Below are positions 35,027-43,774 of a DNA stretch of 64,000 bases, in pieces. Source of the stretch: Comamonadaceae bacterium. GTDB taxonomy: Bacteria > Pseudomonadota > Gammaproteobacteria > Burkholderiales > Burkholderiaceae_C. A program made the position numbers and the translations under genes. The stretch's first letter is position 1. Each line of letters starts with the position of its first letter. The notes beneath the pieces were generated by a model. It was not told the DNA's origin. It was given only the letters and a program-made list of their open reading frames with translations, and did not search any database. The stretch lies in the NCBI GenBank assembly GCA_947475685.1, contig CANJNC010000004.1, positions 1-64,000 of the forward strand, read 5' to 3'.

Positions 35027-36583
35027 CTATGAATTTTTATGCATCACAACTTCTATCAACTGCGGACCCTGCATGGGCATCACGGTCTTAAGAGTCAAGA
35101 AAAACTCTTTCAAGTCCCTGACCTTAAACGCCTCCACGCCTTGGGCTTTGGCCAGACCAACCCAATCAAGACTGGGTGAATTTAGGCTGAGCATGCTCAG
35201 TGCTTTCACACCCGAACCGCTAGCCCCCACATTGATCAACTCACCCTTTAAAATTTCATAGGATTGGTTGGCAAAGATAATCACCTTGACGTTTAGATTT
35301 TCACGCGCCATGGTCCATAACGCTTGCAAGGTATACATTGCACTGCCATCTCCCTCAAGGGCAATCACCGTGCGATCAGGCGCTGCAATGGCAGCACCCA
35401 CTGCAGCGGGCAGCGCAAATCCAATGGCGCCCCCCATCAAGTTAAGCCAATCATGGGGTTGTGCAGACATGGTGAAGGTATCAAAATCTCGACCAGTCGT
35501 GATCGACTCATCGACAACAATCGCGTTTTCAGGGATCAAGGCAGCCAACACTTTGGCAATTCCAGCCAAATCAAAAGAGCCTTCGGGGCAATCCGGTTGC
35601 TGCAACGAAGCCACAGCGGGCTTTAGATGCGAAGCCCCCAAATGGTCGGCCAACATTTGCAAAGCATCATGTATATCTTCTCCCAAGCCCACTAATTCAT
35701 CAATGACGCAGTCTGCAGAAAAAAGATAACTCGGCTTGTTGGGATATCCAAAAAAAGCAACTGGCTTTTTTGCACCAACCAACACAATGTGTTTGTAATC
35801 CTTGAGCATTTCAAGGGCGGCATTCACAGAAAAAGGAATCGATTTGGCTTTGACACGACCTGCACCCCTTTGAATCCTAGAGTTGTTGTACTCAGAGTGA
35901 ATTGCACATCCAGTTTTTGCAGCAATTTGTCCTGCCAAACTTAACGACTCTTCTCTAAGACCCAAACCACCTAACAAAAGGGTCTTGGGCTTTGGGGAGG
36001 ACAATATATTGGCAATGCGCGCAATGCTTGCCTGTGTCACTCGAGGTCTAGGAGAAGCCTTCTTTGCTTTTACAACCTCACCTCCAGGGCCCCAAGCCGT
36101 ATCCGCAGGCAAAATTAAAGTTGCAACCTGCCCAGGGGCTTGTTGGGCTTGCTCAATGGCTAAAGCACCATCTTTTGAAACATCCAAGGAGCTCTTGGTA
36201 GTTTTGACCCAATGCGACATGGGCCTTGCAACACCCTCAATGTCGGATGTCAACGGCGCATCACATTCGATGTGGTGCAGTGCATGCTCGCCCACGATAT
36301 TTACGATGCCAGAATTGGCCTTTTTGGCATTGTGCAAATTGGCCAAACCATTTCCAAGGCCGGGCCCCAAGTGAAGCAAAGTTGAAGCTGGTTTATCGGC
36401 CATTCTGTAATAACCATCAGCAGCCCCCGTGACAACACCCTCAAAAAGACCCAAGACACATCTAACACCTGGAACTTTATCTAAAGCAGAAACGAAATGC
36501 ATTTCTGAAGTTCCTGGGTTTGTAAAACACACATCTACAGAATTCTCTACCAACGTTCGAACCAAACTTTCCGCACCGTTCAT
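35027..36583 (-). CDS. Thiamine-diphosphate-dependent enzyme (IlvB/benzoylformate decarboxylase-like)
   Basis: A 518-residue TPP enzyme, shorter than acetolactate synthase (~570). The N-terminal pyrimidine-binding domain has VCFTNPGTSEMHFVSALD and the activating Glu in LGLFEGVVTGAADGYYRM. The central domain is a degenerate DHS-like fold. The C-terminal pyrophosphate domain has NLMGGAIGFALPAAVGAAI and the GDG...N motif in ALEGDGSAMYTLQALWTMA followed by IIFANQSYEILKG. The family ranges from acetolactate synthase to 2-keto-acid decarboxylases. It is the first gene of the nine-gene operon; no IlvH regulatory subunit follows, which supports a catabolic keto-acid decarboxylase or carboligase. Confidence 0.88.
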   Translation of the reverse strand: MNGAESLVRTLVENSVDVCFTNPGTSEMHFVSALDKVPGVRCVLGLFEGVVTGAADGYYRMADKPASTLLHLGPGLGNGLANLHNAKKANSGIVNIVGEHALHHIECDAPLTSDIEGVARPMSHWVKTTKSSLDVSKDGALAIEQAQQAPGQVATLILPADTAWGPGGEVVKAKKASPRPRVTQASIARIANILSSPKPKTLLLGGLGLREESLSLAGQIAAKTGCAIHSEYNNSRIQRGAGRVKAKSIPFSVNAALEMLKDYKHIVLVGAKKPVAFFGYPNKPSYLFSADCVIDELVGLGEDIHDALQMLADHLGASHLKPAVASLQQPDCPEGSFDLAGIAKVLAALIPENAIVVDESITTGRDFDTFTMSAQPHDWLNLMGGAIGFALPAAVGAAIAAPDRTVIALEGDGSAMYTLQALWTMARENLNVKVIIFANQSYEILKGELINVGASGSGVKALSMLSLNSPSLDWVGLAKAQGVEAFKVRDLKEFFLTLKTVMPMQGPQLIEVVMHKNS

Positions 36584-36663
36584 GATAAATTAACCTTATA
36601 GAAGAAGACTAAAACCAGGGATAAAGGAGATAGCCTCGTAACGAAAAACTCTCAAACTATACC

Positions 36664-36930
36664 TCACTGCGCGTCCAAGATCTGAGCGTATGGAGCGCTT
36701 TGACCATGACCGCCAGCAAATAAACGCGGCTTCAACACTGCACGCTCAACTGCTTTGGCCAGCGCAGTTTGCGTGGCGTTCAATCGACCTTTAATTTGAT
36801 CTCTTCCAAGAGCCCATAGATTCGTGACAAAACCGATTTGTTCATCGCTTATCGAACCAAGGAGCAGGCCATTGGGATGCGTCTTTACTTCAATTGCTTG
36901 AATGGCATTGGGGTGAAATTTGATATAAAT
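36664..36930 (-). pseudogene. Truncated gene fragment, family not recognised
   Basis: An 89-codon open stretch with no start codon, reading FHPNAIQAIEVKTHPNG, then VTNLWALGRDQIKGRLNATQ and RLFAGGHGQSAPYAQILDAQ before a TGA. It is clearly protein-like but truncated at its 5' end by a TGA at 36931. I do not recognise the family. It lies in the 669-base gap 36584-37252 together with a Bug remnant, so this gap is a graveyard of deleted catabolic genes. About 130 bases (36931-37063) between the two remnants show nothing. Confidence 0.5.
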
Positions 36931-37063
36931 TCACACCCCAAACCGGGTCCTTGAATCAAAGAGACCACAATTGAGGGATTTCCTCATCTTAATGAGCTTT
37001 GTGACAGGAGAAAACAGGTTTAACCATTAGGCCAAATGGTGAACGATCCAACTTGAGGGCAAT

Positions 37064-37252
37064 TTAACCCACGTGGTTGAAACCTATATTCTTAGTTATG
37101 CTTACCCATTTTGATTTTTCGCGCTCAAGGGACTGATCGAACTCTAAAGGTGTGCTAAGTAAAGGCTCCATTCCGTTGGCGAGAAGCTTGTCTTTGACCT
37201 GCAAGGTTTTGGAAGCGGAAATGAGACAACAAGGCCATTCAAACCAGGTGTC
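37064..37252 (-). pseudogene. C-terminal remnant of a Bug protein
   Basis: The minus strand reads KTLQVKDKLLANGMEPLLST, PLEFDQSLEREKSKW and then VSITKNIGFNHVG before a TAA. This is the standard C-terminal end of a Bug protein (VKxxLxxxGxEPxxSTPxEF...KW). The upstream part dissolves into a short DTWFEWPCC stretch and runs into the OYE stop codon, so roughly 85% of the gene is gone. Confidence 0.6.
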
Positions 37253-39238
37253 TTAAAGTTTTATTCCTATGGCATAGCCCTCCGCTGTAGCGCTCAAAAG
37301 ATCTCTGGCTATTTTCCCATCCCCTATCAGATGAACTGGTATTTGATAAGCTTCAAATGCACTGAACAATTCTTGATTGGGTTGCATAGGTGTTGCATAT
37401 GCAAAAAAGGAGACATCGTGGATATCTTTCAAGGGGCCTGCAAAAACACTCCTGTACTGAAGTATCGATTCGGATTCGAACTTATCGCTCCAAACCGGCT
37501 CCACAAGGGTTTTGATCTCAATGCCGCGTTCATGAAAGCGTCTTAATATTCTTTGTCGCATCACCAAGACAACTTGCTCGGCAATCGTCTCTCTGGGGGA
37601 CAAGATCACAACGCGCTCAAATCGATCCTTCAAATACTCTGCTGCATTGTAAGTACCTTCACTTTGGTCCATGTCAAAAATCACTGCGCAACCCTTTTGG
37701 GGTCCTTTGCTTCTGAGTAAATTTTTAATCGATTCACGTAAATCAAGCAAAAAGCCCTCTTCTTGAAGCGACTTTGGCAAATCCACCGGCCATGTCATGG
37801 TGGCACCTGTCGCCAAGATCACTTCATCGGGGTCATGGGCCATGACCTCCTGTGCATTGACCTGCCTACCCAGGATGAACTGAACATCATGTTTAGTGCA
37901 TTTCAAGTAGAGATAATCGTACACACTTGATAAAGACTCACACAAAGGCAAATTCGCAAGCAAGCGAGCTTTGCCCCCCACTTCGCTTGAATTACCAAAG
38001 ACCGTTACCCGGTGACCTCTGGCGGCCAATGTACTTGCGGCTTCAAGACCTGCAGGTCCAGCCCCCACAACAGCAATGTGTTTCGGTTTCGTGGTCAAGA
38101 CATCGGCGTCATCAATCTCATTTAAGTTCGTGAGCCTTGGATTGTTATCGCAACCAATGGAGCGATTTGAATTAATGGTTTTCCAACACGTGTTGCACGA
38201 CACGCAATAACGAATGTCTCTTGCCAGCCCTTTTTTCGCCTTGTTGGGCCAATTGGGGTCCACAATCAACGCTCGACCTAGGCCGATGAGGTCCACTTGC
38301 TGGCTCACAAGGACGGCTTGAGCTTCTGCAGGATCGGTGATTCGGCCAAGGCCCATCAAGGCCACACCCGGAGCGAACTCGCGCAGGGAAGCAATGGCCT
38401 TCATCCATGTTAGCCTGGGCGCGCTGTCATCTGGCAAGTGCATCTCAAGTGTTCGGTGGTGGGTTCCCATGGCCAGGGTCAAATAATCGAGCTTAACGCT
38501 TTGACTCAAATGTTTGGCAATGGCGTGGCATTGTGGCAAGCCAATGCTCCGCGGTATACCGTCATCTCCTGGTATTTTGGCGCCCAAAATAAAACCCGGA
38601 CCACACGCGGCTCGGATCGCCAAGCACATTTCAACCAGCAATCGACTGCGCCCCGCCAAATCCCCTCCATACTCATCATCTCTCACATTGGAGCGTTCAG
38701 ACAAAAATTGATGAAATAAATGCCCATGGGCCGCGGATATCTCGACGCCTCCAAAGCCACAGGCTTGCATGCGCAGACATGACAATGCGGCCATCTCAAT
38801 GAAATTTTGAATCTCTTTTACGCCCATGGCTCGAGGCATGGTGTAGCTCAAATCATCGGGCAAAGCTGATGCACCCATGGCCGTATAGGATCGTCCGGGG
38901 ACATGACGACCACGTCCAGTGTCTTGAATTTGCCCAAGCAAAATACTACCCTGCTCACGCACGCCATGGGCGATGCGTTCGAGATCTCCCTGCATGGATG
39001 CGTTCCACGTGATCAAGCGCTCACCGGACTGCAAGGGTGAAATGCCAACCGGATCCGTCACCACCATAGCGGCCCCGCCTCTTGCGCGATTGACAAAATA
39101 TTGATAGTAGGCCGGATTCATTCCATGCTCAGCACCAAATCTAGGAGAAATAGAGGCATGCACTATCCGATTTTTCAATGTTTGACCCGCCAACTCAAAG
39201 GGAGAAAAAAGTGCTGGATAGGGGTTGTCAATCGTCAT
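37253..39238 (-). CDS. NADH:flavin oxidoreductase, FadH/TMADH type (OYE + FAD/NAD domains)
   Basis: About 661 residues from the ATG at 39238; the frame continues to 39292 but the typical start is YPALFSPFELAGQTLKNRIV. The N-terminal FMN TIM barrel has GFGGVEISAAHGHLFHQFLS and RDDEYGGDLAGRSRL. The 4Fe-4S site is YCVSCNTCWKTINSNRSIGC. The C-terminal FAD/NAD part has IAVVGAGPAGLEAASTLA, and a second nucleotide-binding region is less conserved. This is the architecture of 2,4-dienoyl-CoA reductase and trimethylamine dehydrogenase. The neighbouring catabolic operon is on the same strand but separated by two gene fragments. Substrate unknown. Confidence 0.9.
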   Translation of the reverse strand: MTIDNPYPALFSPFELAGQTLKNRIVHASISPRFGAEHGMNPAYYQYFVNRARGGAAMVVTDPVGISPLQSGERLITWNASMQGDLERIAHGVREQGSILLGQIQDTGRGRHVPGRSYTAMGASALPDDLSYTMPRAMGVKEIQNFIEMAALSCLRMQACGFGGVEISAAHGHLFHQFLSERSNVRDDEYGGDLAGRSRLLVEMCLAIRAACGPGFILGAKIPGDDGIPRSIGLPQCHAIAKHLSQSVKLDYLTLAMGTHHRTLEMHLPDDSAPRLTWMKAIASLREFAPGVALMGLGRITDPAEAQAVLVSQQVDLIGLGRALIVDPNWPNKAKKGLARDIRYCVSCNTCWKTINSNRSIGCDNNPRLTNLNEIDDADVLTTKPKHIAVVGAGPAGLEAASTLAARGHRVTVFGNSSEVGGKARLLANLPLCESLSSVYDYLYLKCTKHDVQFILGRQVNAQEVMAHDPDEVILATGATMTWPVDLPKSLQEEGFLLDLRESIKNLLRSKGPQKGCAVIFDMDQSEGTYNAAEYLKDRFERVVILSPRETIAEQVVLVMRQRILRRFHERGIEIKTLVEPVWSDKFESESILQYRSVFAGPLKDIHDVSFFAYATPMQPNQELFSAFEAYQIPVHLIGDGKIARDLLSATAEGYAIGIKL

Positions 39239-39481
39239 TGTGTTGTTGAATCGTTCAATCGCAATTTTCATCCATCGTTTAGTACCCATCAATGGGTATT
39301 GATTCCATGACCCATAACATTAATCTCAGAAGCAAGGGTTAATGACCCACTGAAATTTTAGAGCAATTCATGTTTATTCGGATTTTTATATAGGTGATTT
39401 ACATTAGGATTATCCCTTCTCCAAAAGTCAATCTGCCCCTAGAATTCAGCACTCTATGATGACCAAAACAGGAGCACACGC

Positions 39482-40249
39482 ATGAACGATTGGAGAGCAC
39501 GGATAGGTTTTTTAATTCCACCCACCAACCCAACGGTAGAGAAGGAAATGTTTGAACTCGCACCCGAAGGGGTATCTGTGCATTTTGCTCGCATGGTGGC
39601 CAAAGGGCCGGTTGGCACACTTGACAATTTGCATCAACGAGCTGCCAGTCACATCGAACACCTAGGAGAGACAATAGAGATGCTCGCGAGTGTCGAGCCC
39701 GATGTAATTGTCTTGGCCCACACAGCCACAAGCTACATCCTAGGTCCAAAGGGAGAGAGAGAACTCACAAAACGAATGGAAAAACTCACAGGCATCCCCT
39801 TCATTACAGCTCTCGGGAGTGCAGTGAAAGCCTTTCAAGTCATGGGCATCAAGAAAATTTCCATAGGAACGGCCTACGACCAAGCTTTGACGCAAAAGGG
39901 CAAAAGCACTCTAGAAGCGCACGGACTGAATGTTTTGCATGCGGAATGCTTATCCGACGTCAAGTGCATCTTTGATGAAACCGAAAAAAGAGTTTATGGC
40001 CTGGCTAAATCCGCCAACCGAGACCAATCTCAAGCGGTATTTTTGAGCGGTGTAGGCCTTCCCACCATTTCTTTATTGGAAGCATTGGAAGATGATTTAA
40101 ACAAACCGGTGATTTCCAGCTGCTCGGCCATGATGTGGAACGCATTGCGCATTGCTGGTGTGAACAGCCCTGTTTTGGGGTTTGGTGGGCTGCTTGAAGA
40201 TGTCAAGTTGCGCCACCGAGATCAGATCAAAAGCAAGACCAAAACTTGA
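39482..40249 (+). CDS. Asp/Glu racemase superfamily protein, arylmalonate decarboxylase/maleate isomerase-like
   Basis: A 255-residue member of the AMDase/maleate cis-trans isomerase branch: RIGFLIPPTNPTVEKEMFEL at the N-terminus, VIVLAHTATSYILGPKG near residue 80, ALGSAVKAFQVMGIKKISIG, and VISSCSAMMWNALRIAG near residue 215. The second catalytic Cys (SSCSAMMWN) is present. At the first position, where racemases and maleate isomerases carry a Cys, this protein has the Thr/Ala stretch HTATS. That one-cysteine arrangement is what arylmalonate decarboxylase has, so decarboxylation or a one-base reaction is favoured. Divergent to the OYE gene. Confidence 0.82.
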   Translation: MNDWRARIGFLIPPTNPTVEKEMFELAPEGVSVHFARMVAKGPVGTLDNLHQRAASHIEHLGETIEMLASVEPDVIVLAHTATSYILGPKGERELTKRMEKLTGIPFITALGSAVKAFQVMGIKKISIGTAYDQALTQKGKSTLEAHGLNVLHAECLSDVKCIFDETEKRVYGLAKSANRDQSQAVFLSGVGLPTISLLEALEDDLNKPVISSCSAMMWNALRIAGVNSPVLGFGGLLEDVKLRHRDQIKSKTKT

Positions 40250-40309
40250 AGCCCAAGCACCGTTGAATTGATATTTTTTATCTTAAGGGGCCTGAGATTT
40301 TTTGTCGGC

Positions 40310-41284
40310 CTATTCACTTTGAATTTTTGCATTGCGAATCACCACACCCCAGCGGGAGTGCTCGGATTCGATAAAACGCTGAAATTCTGTGGCATTGGTG
40401 AGGGGAAATACGTCGAGTCCAATGCGCTGAAATGCCATGAGGGCATCGCTTGACTTAATCAATTGGGTCATCTCTGTCTCCAACCGGTGCGCCACTACGC
40501 CAGGTGTATTGGCAGGCGCCACAATCCCAAACCAATTGGCAAAATTCATAGAACTATAACCAGCCTCAGTCAATGTTGGCACATCGGGCATATCAAAAAA
40601 ACGATTCTTTGTAGAAACGGCATAGACTTTTACCTTACCGGCTTTTCTAAGCTCTGTGGCAGAGCCCGCTGGCAGCATCTGAAAGTCTGTTTGCCCAGCG
40701 ATTAGGGAGGTCAAGGCTGGAGCCTGCCCTTGAAAGGGCACGTGAAGCAGGCGCGTTCCGGCTAAGGATTGCAAAGTCTCCATGCCTATTTGCGAAGCGC
40801 TACCAAGACCAGCAGATGAATAGGTGAATTTATCGGGTTGTGCCTTGATTTGATTGATCAAATCTTGGACCGAGTTTGCAGCAAATCCAGGCTTTGAGAC
40901 CAAGGCAAAAGGATTGATTGCAAAAGGCGAGATGGCCACAAAATCCTTCAAAGGGTCGTAACTGAGTTTTAGACGCAAATTGGGCGCAATGGCGTGAGTC
41001 TCAGCACTGGCAAGCAGCAAAGTGTATCCATCTGCAACTGATCTGGCCACAGACTCTGCTCCGATGGTCCCTGCCGCACCAGCCTTGTTGTCCACGATCA
41101 CTTGAACACCCATTTGGTCAGACAATCGCTGTGCCAAAATGCGACCTGCCGCGTCTGTGGTTCCACCAGCGGGCCAAGGCACAACCAATTTGATTGAACG
41201 GTTGGGGTAACTTTGCGCATGGGTTAAGCCAAAGGAAACAGTGGCTAAACAGCCAAGGACAAGATATTTAACGATGAAATACAT
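40310..41284 (-). CDS. Bug (TctC-like) substrate-binding protein
   Basis: A 324-residue receptor with a strong AAGGAG site before the ATG. The signal peptide LVLGCLATVSFGLTHAQ precedes YPNRSIKLVVPWPAGGTTDAAGR, DNKAGAAGTIGAE, ADGYTLLLASAE, YDPLKDFVAISPF and HVPFQGQAP, where the usual PYKG is PFQG. It ends GVVIRNAKIQSE. It converges with the AMDase-like gene and may supply its substrate, for example a malonate derivative; context only. Confidence 0.92.
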   Translation of the reverse strand: MYFIVKYLVLGCLATVSFGLTHAQSYPNRSIKLVVPWPAGGTTDAAGRILAQRLSDQMGVQVIVDNKAGAAGTIGAESVARSVADGYTLLLASAETHAIAPNLRLKLSYDPLKDFVAISPFAINPFALVSKPGFAANSVQDLINQIKAQPDKFTYSSAGLGSASQIGMETLQSLAGTRLLHVPFQGQAPALTSLIAGQTDFQMLPAGSATELRKAGKVKVYAVSTKNRFFDMPDVPTLTEAGYSSMNFANWFGIVAPANTPGVVAHRLETEMTQLIKSSDALMAFQRIGLDVFPLTNATEFQRFIESEHSRWGVVIRNAKIQSE

Positions 41285-41782
41285 CCAATCTCCTTAAAAA
41301 AAAGAAATAACACAATTGATCTTTTCTTAGCCTTTGTCTCACATGATGAAAAAGCTAGCGCGTCTTCATCATACAAAATAGAGGTCATCACATCACTGCT
41401 TATTTTTACCAATTCGGTATCACAAGCTTCTTACAAATCGGAGATCTGGGCAACGAGGCTAACCCGATATTTCCATATATAAATGGACTCGTCGCCAAAA
41501 AATGACATCGATTCTCGTTTGAGTTCATTAAATACCCTCCCAAGCTCTGGCACTTGACCAAGTGAGTACCTTAACTCACTCCCTGAAATCGATCCTTTTA
41601 AAGGCACTGAAAACCCGTTGATATTGCAAAGACAAAGACGTTTTCACCCTTGGTGAGCAATAGCTTTAATCAATTCTCATCATTAATTTTATCTATTTAC
41701 CATGCTCAAGTAATACAGTAAACTAATCAGTACCTTAATTTGCTTAAGGTTGTTTTATTTATTAACCCCAAGGAGATTTCCC
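41285..41782. other. Intergenic region between Bug and rubrerythrin with hairpins
   Basis: A 498-base gap holding the divergent promoters. Structures seen: an 8-base inverted repeat ATGATGAA (41343-41350) / TTCATCAT (41365-41372); a 6-base repeat GTGAGT (41562-41567) / ACTCAC (41574-41579); and an AT-rich segment before rubrerythrin. The first repeat shares the TGATGAA half-site with the operator at 9935-9961. No coding remnant recognised. Confidence 0.4.
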
Positions 41783-42205
41783 ATGGCAGCATTAAAAGGC
41801 TCGCGTACGGAACAAAGCTTGAAAGATGCCTTCGCAGGAGAATCACAAGCCAACCGTCGCTATTTGTATTTCGCAAACAAGGCAGACGTAGAAGGTCAAA
41901 ATGACGTTGCTGCATTGTTTCGTTCAACGGCTGAAGGTGAAACTGGTCACGCCCACGGACATTTAGAGTTTTTAGAGGCCTCTGGTGATCCTGCAACTGG
42001 TTTACCAATTGGTTCTTCTCGTCAGAATTTAGCATCCGCAGTTGCTGGCGAAACTCATGAATACACCGATATGTATCCTGGCATGGCCAAACTCGCGCGT
42101 GAAGAAGGTTTCGATGAAATCGCAAATTGGTTCGAGACATTGGCAAAAGCTGAGCGTTCACACGCAAATCGTTATCAAAAAGCTTTAAGCGAATTGGTTG
42201 ATTAA
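41783..42205 (+). CDS. Rubrerythrin (diiron domain only)
   Basis: A 140-residue ferritin-like diiron protein. The ATG at 41783 has AAGGAG 8 bases upstream. Four helices carry the diiron ligands: [43 protein letters not shown] and [17 protein letters not shown] (two E-x-x-H/Y pairs). The C-terminal rubredoxin domain of classical rubrerythrins is missing, so electrons must come from a separate donor. Rubrerythrins reduce hydrogen peroxide in the cytoplasm. It is followed by an HdrD-like Fe-S gene and DUF3501, a conserved trio in betaproteobacteria that probably works together. A 5' region with a strong ribosome site suggests high expression. Confidence 0.93.
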   Translation: MAALKGSRTEQSLKDAFAGESQANRRYLYFANKADVEGQNDVAALFRSTAEGETGHAHGHLEFLEASGDPATGLPIGSSRQNLASAVAGETHEYTDMYPGMAKLAREEGFDEIANWFETLAKAERSHANRYQKALSELVD

Positions 42206-42228
42206 TCAATCGTTTTGTTTTGAAGTAG

Positions 42229-42257
42229 CCGCTTTGCTCTGATCTGGCGCAAAGCGG
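42229..42257 (+). terminator. Hairpin downstream of rubrerythrin
   Basis: Inverted repeat CCGCTTTG / CAAAGCGG, 8-base arms with a 13-base loop, 24 bases after the rubrerythrin stop. No T run follows, so it may attenuate or set mRNA ends rather than terminate fully. Confidence 0.35.
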
Positions 42258-42376
42258 TGACGAGAAGGGCCTACTCTTGTGGCGTGATTTCACGTTTCTT
42301 GACAGGCCCTTGTCGTTACCAATCAGGCGCATGATCTAGTTTTTTGGCACGAATATCTTTTTCAAGGAAAGCACAC

Positions 42377-43726
42377 ATGGCAGCAGAAGGCAATTTGCAA
42401 GCTCCCACAAGACATCCACTGGATTGGAAAAGCGAGGATTTTTATAACGAAGACTTGGCTTTCAAAGAAATGGAGCGGATTTTTGATATCTGCCACGGTT
42501 GTCGCCGCTGCGTGAGCTTATGTGACTCGTTTCCGATCCTCTTTGATTTGGTTGATGAGAGCTCGACCATGGAGGTCGATGGGGTTGCCAAAGAAGATTA
42601 TTGGAAAGTAGTCGATCAGTGCTATATGTGCGATTTGTGCTACATGACCAAATGCCCATATACCCCACCCCATGCGTGGAATTTAGACTTTCCTCATACG
42701 ATGCTAAGAGCGAAAGCTATCAAATTCCAAAAAGGGGAAGTCTCCAACGGAGATCAGTTCCTCGCCTCAACCGATAAACATGGCGCTTTGGCAGGCATTC
42801 CCATCGTTGTGCAAGCAGTTAATGCGGTCAATCAAAGTCAAGTCGGACGCCAGATTCTTGAGTCCGTGGTTGGCTTGGATAAGGACGCTTGGTTGCCCGA
42901 ATTGGCGACAAAAAAGTTTCGCTCCGGTGCTCCCAAGTCTGACGATCATCCCGTGGTTGCAGGGGCGAACACACCTGGAAAAGTAGCCATCTACTCAACT
43001 TGCTACGTCAATTACAACGAGCCTGGCATTGGGTATGACTTGATTAAAATCTTGGATCACAATGCCATTCCATACGTTCTTGTCGAAAAGGAAAAATGTT
43101 GTGGCATGCCCAAACTGGAGTTGGGCGACTTGGATTCAGTGGCTAAAAACAAGGAAATTAACATACCCATCCTCGCTAAATATGCCCGAGAAGGGTATGC
43201 CATTTTGACTGCGGTACCTAGTTGTACTCTCATGTTCAAACAAGAGTTACCTCTCATGTTTCCCGATTGTGAGGACACGCAATTGGTCAAATCGCACATG
43301 TGGGATCCTTTTGAGTACTTAATATCTCGCAAAAAAGATGGTTTACTCAAAACTGAATTCTCTAAACCTCTTGGAAATATCAGCTACCAAGTTCCATGCC
43401 ACAGTCGGGTGCAAAATATAGGCAAAAAAACCGAAGAAATGCTCAAACTGGTGCCCGATACAACAGTCAACACCATTGAACGCTGCAGCGGCCACGCAGG
43501 CACATATGGCGTAAAAAAGGCCACTCACGCCAACTCAATGAAGATTGGTAAACCGGTTTTTAAATCAATGTCTTCAATGAAAGACGATACAAAACCTGAC
43601 TACATAAGTTCCGATTGTCCCTTGGGTGGGCATCATATTGCGCAAGGCTTTGAAGTCAATGGTCTTGGCGCGCCTCAACTTGAACATCCTTTAAGTTTAA
43701 TTGCTCATGCATATGGACTAAAGTAA
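42377..43726 (+). CDS. HdrD/GlpC-like (Fe-S)-binding protein with CCG domains
   Basis: About 449 residues from the ATG at 42377 (AAGGA upstream; an earlier in-frame start is not supported). Two 4Fe-4S ferredoxin sites near the N-terminus: ICHGCRRCVSLCDSFP and QCYMCDLCYMTKCPYTPP. Two cysteine-rich CCG-type regions follow: EKCCGMPKLELGDLDS near residue 240 and IERCSGHAGTYGV near 370, as in heterodisulfide reductase HdrD and glycerol-3-phosphate dehydrogenase GlpC. No membrane segment. It is the middle gene of the rubrerythrin-HdrD-DUF3501 trio; it may be the electron donor that the rubredoxin-less rubrerythrin needs (inference). Confidence 0.9.
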   Translation: MAAEGNLQAPTRHPLDWKSEDFYNEDLAFKEMERIFDICHGCRRCVSLCDSFPILFDLVDESSTMEVDGVAKEDYWKVVDQCYMCDLCYMTKCPYTPPHAWNLDFPHTMLRAKAIKFQKGEVSNGDQFLASTDKHGALAGIPIVVQAVNAVNQSQVGRQILESVVGLDKDAWLPELATKKFRSGAPKSDDHPVVAGANTPGKVAIYSTCYVNYNEPGIGYDLIKILDHNAIPYVLVEKEKCCGMPKLELGDLDSVAKNKEINIPILAKYAREGYAILTAVPSCTLMFKQELPLMFPDCEDTQLVKSHMWDPFEYLISRKKDGLLKTEFSKPLGNISYQVPCHSRVQNIGKKTEEMLKLVPDTTVNTIERCSGHAGTYGVKKATHANSMKIGKPVFKSMSSMKDDTKPDYISSDCPLGGHHIAQGFEVNGLGAPQLEHPLSLIAHAYGLK

Positions 43727-43774
43727 GATTTATAAACGCTTTTCTGGCATCTCCTACTTCATCTCAAAATCACC

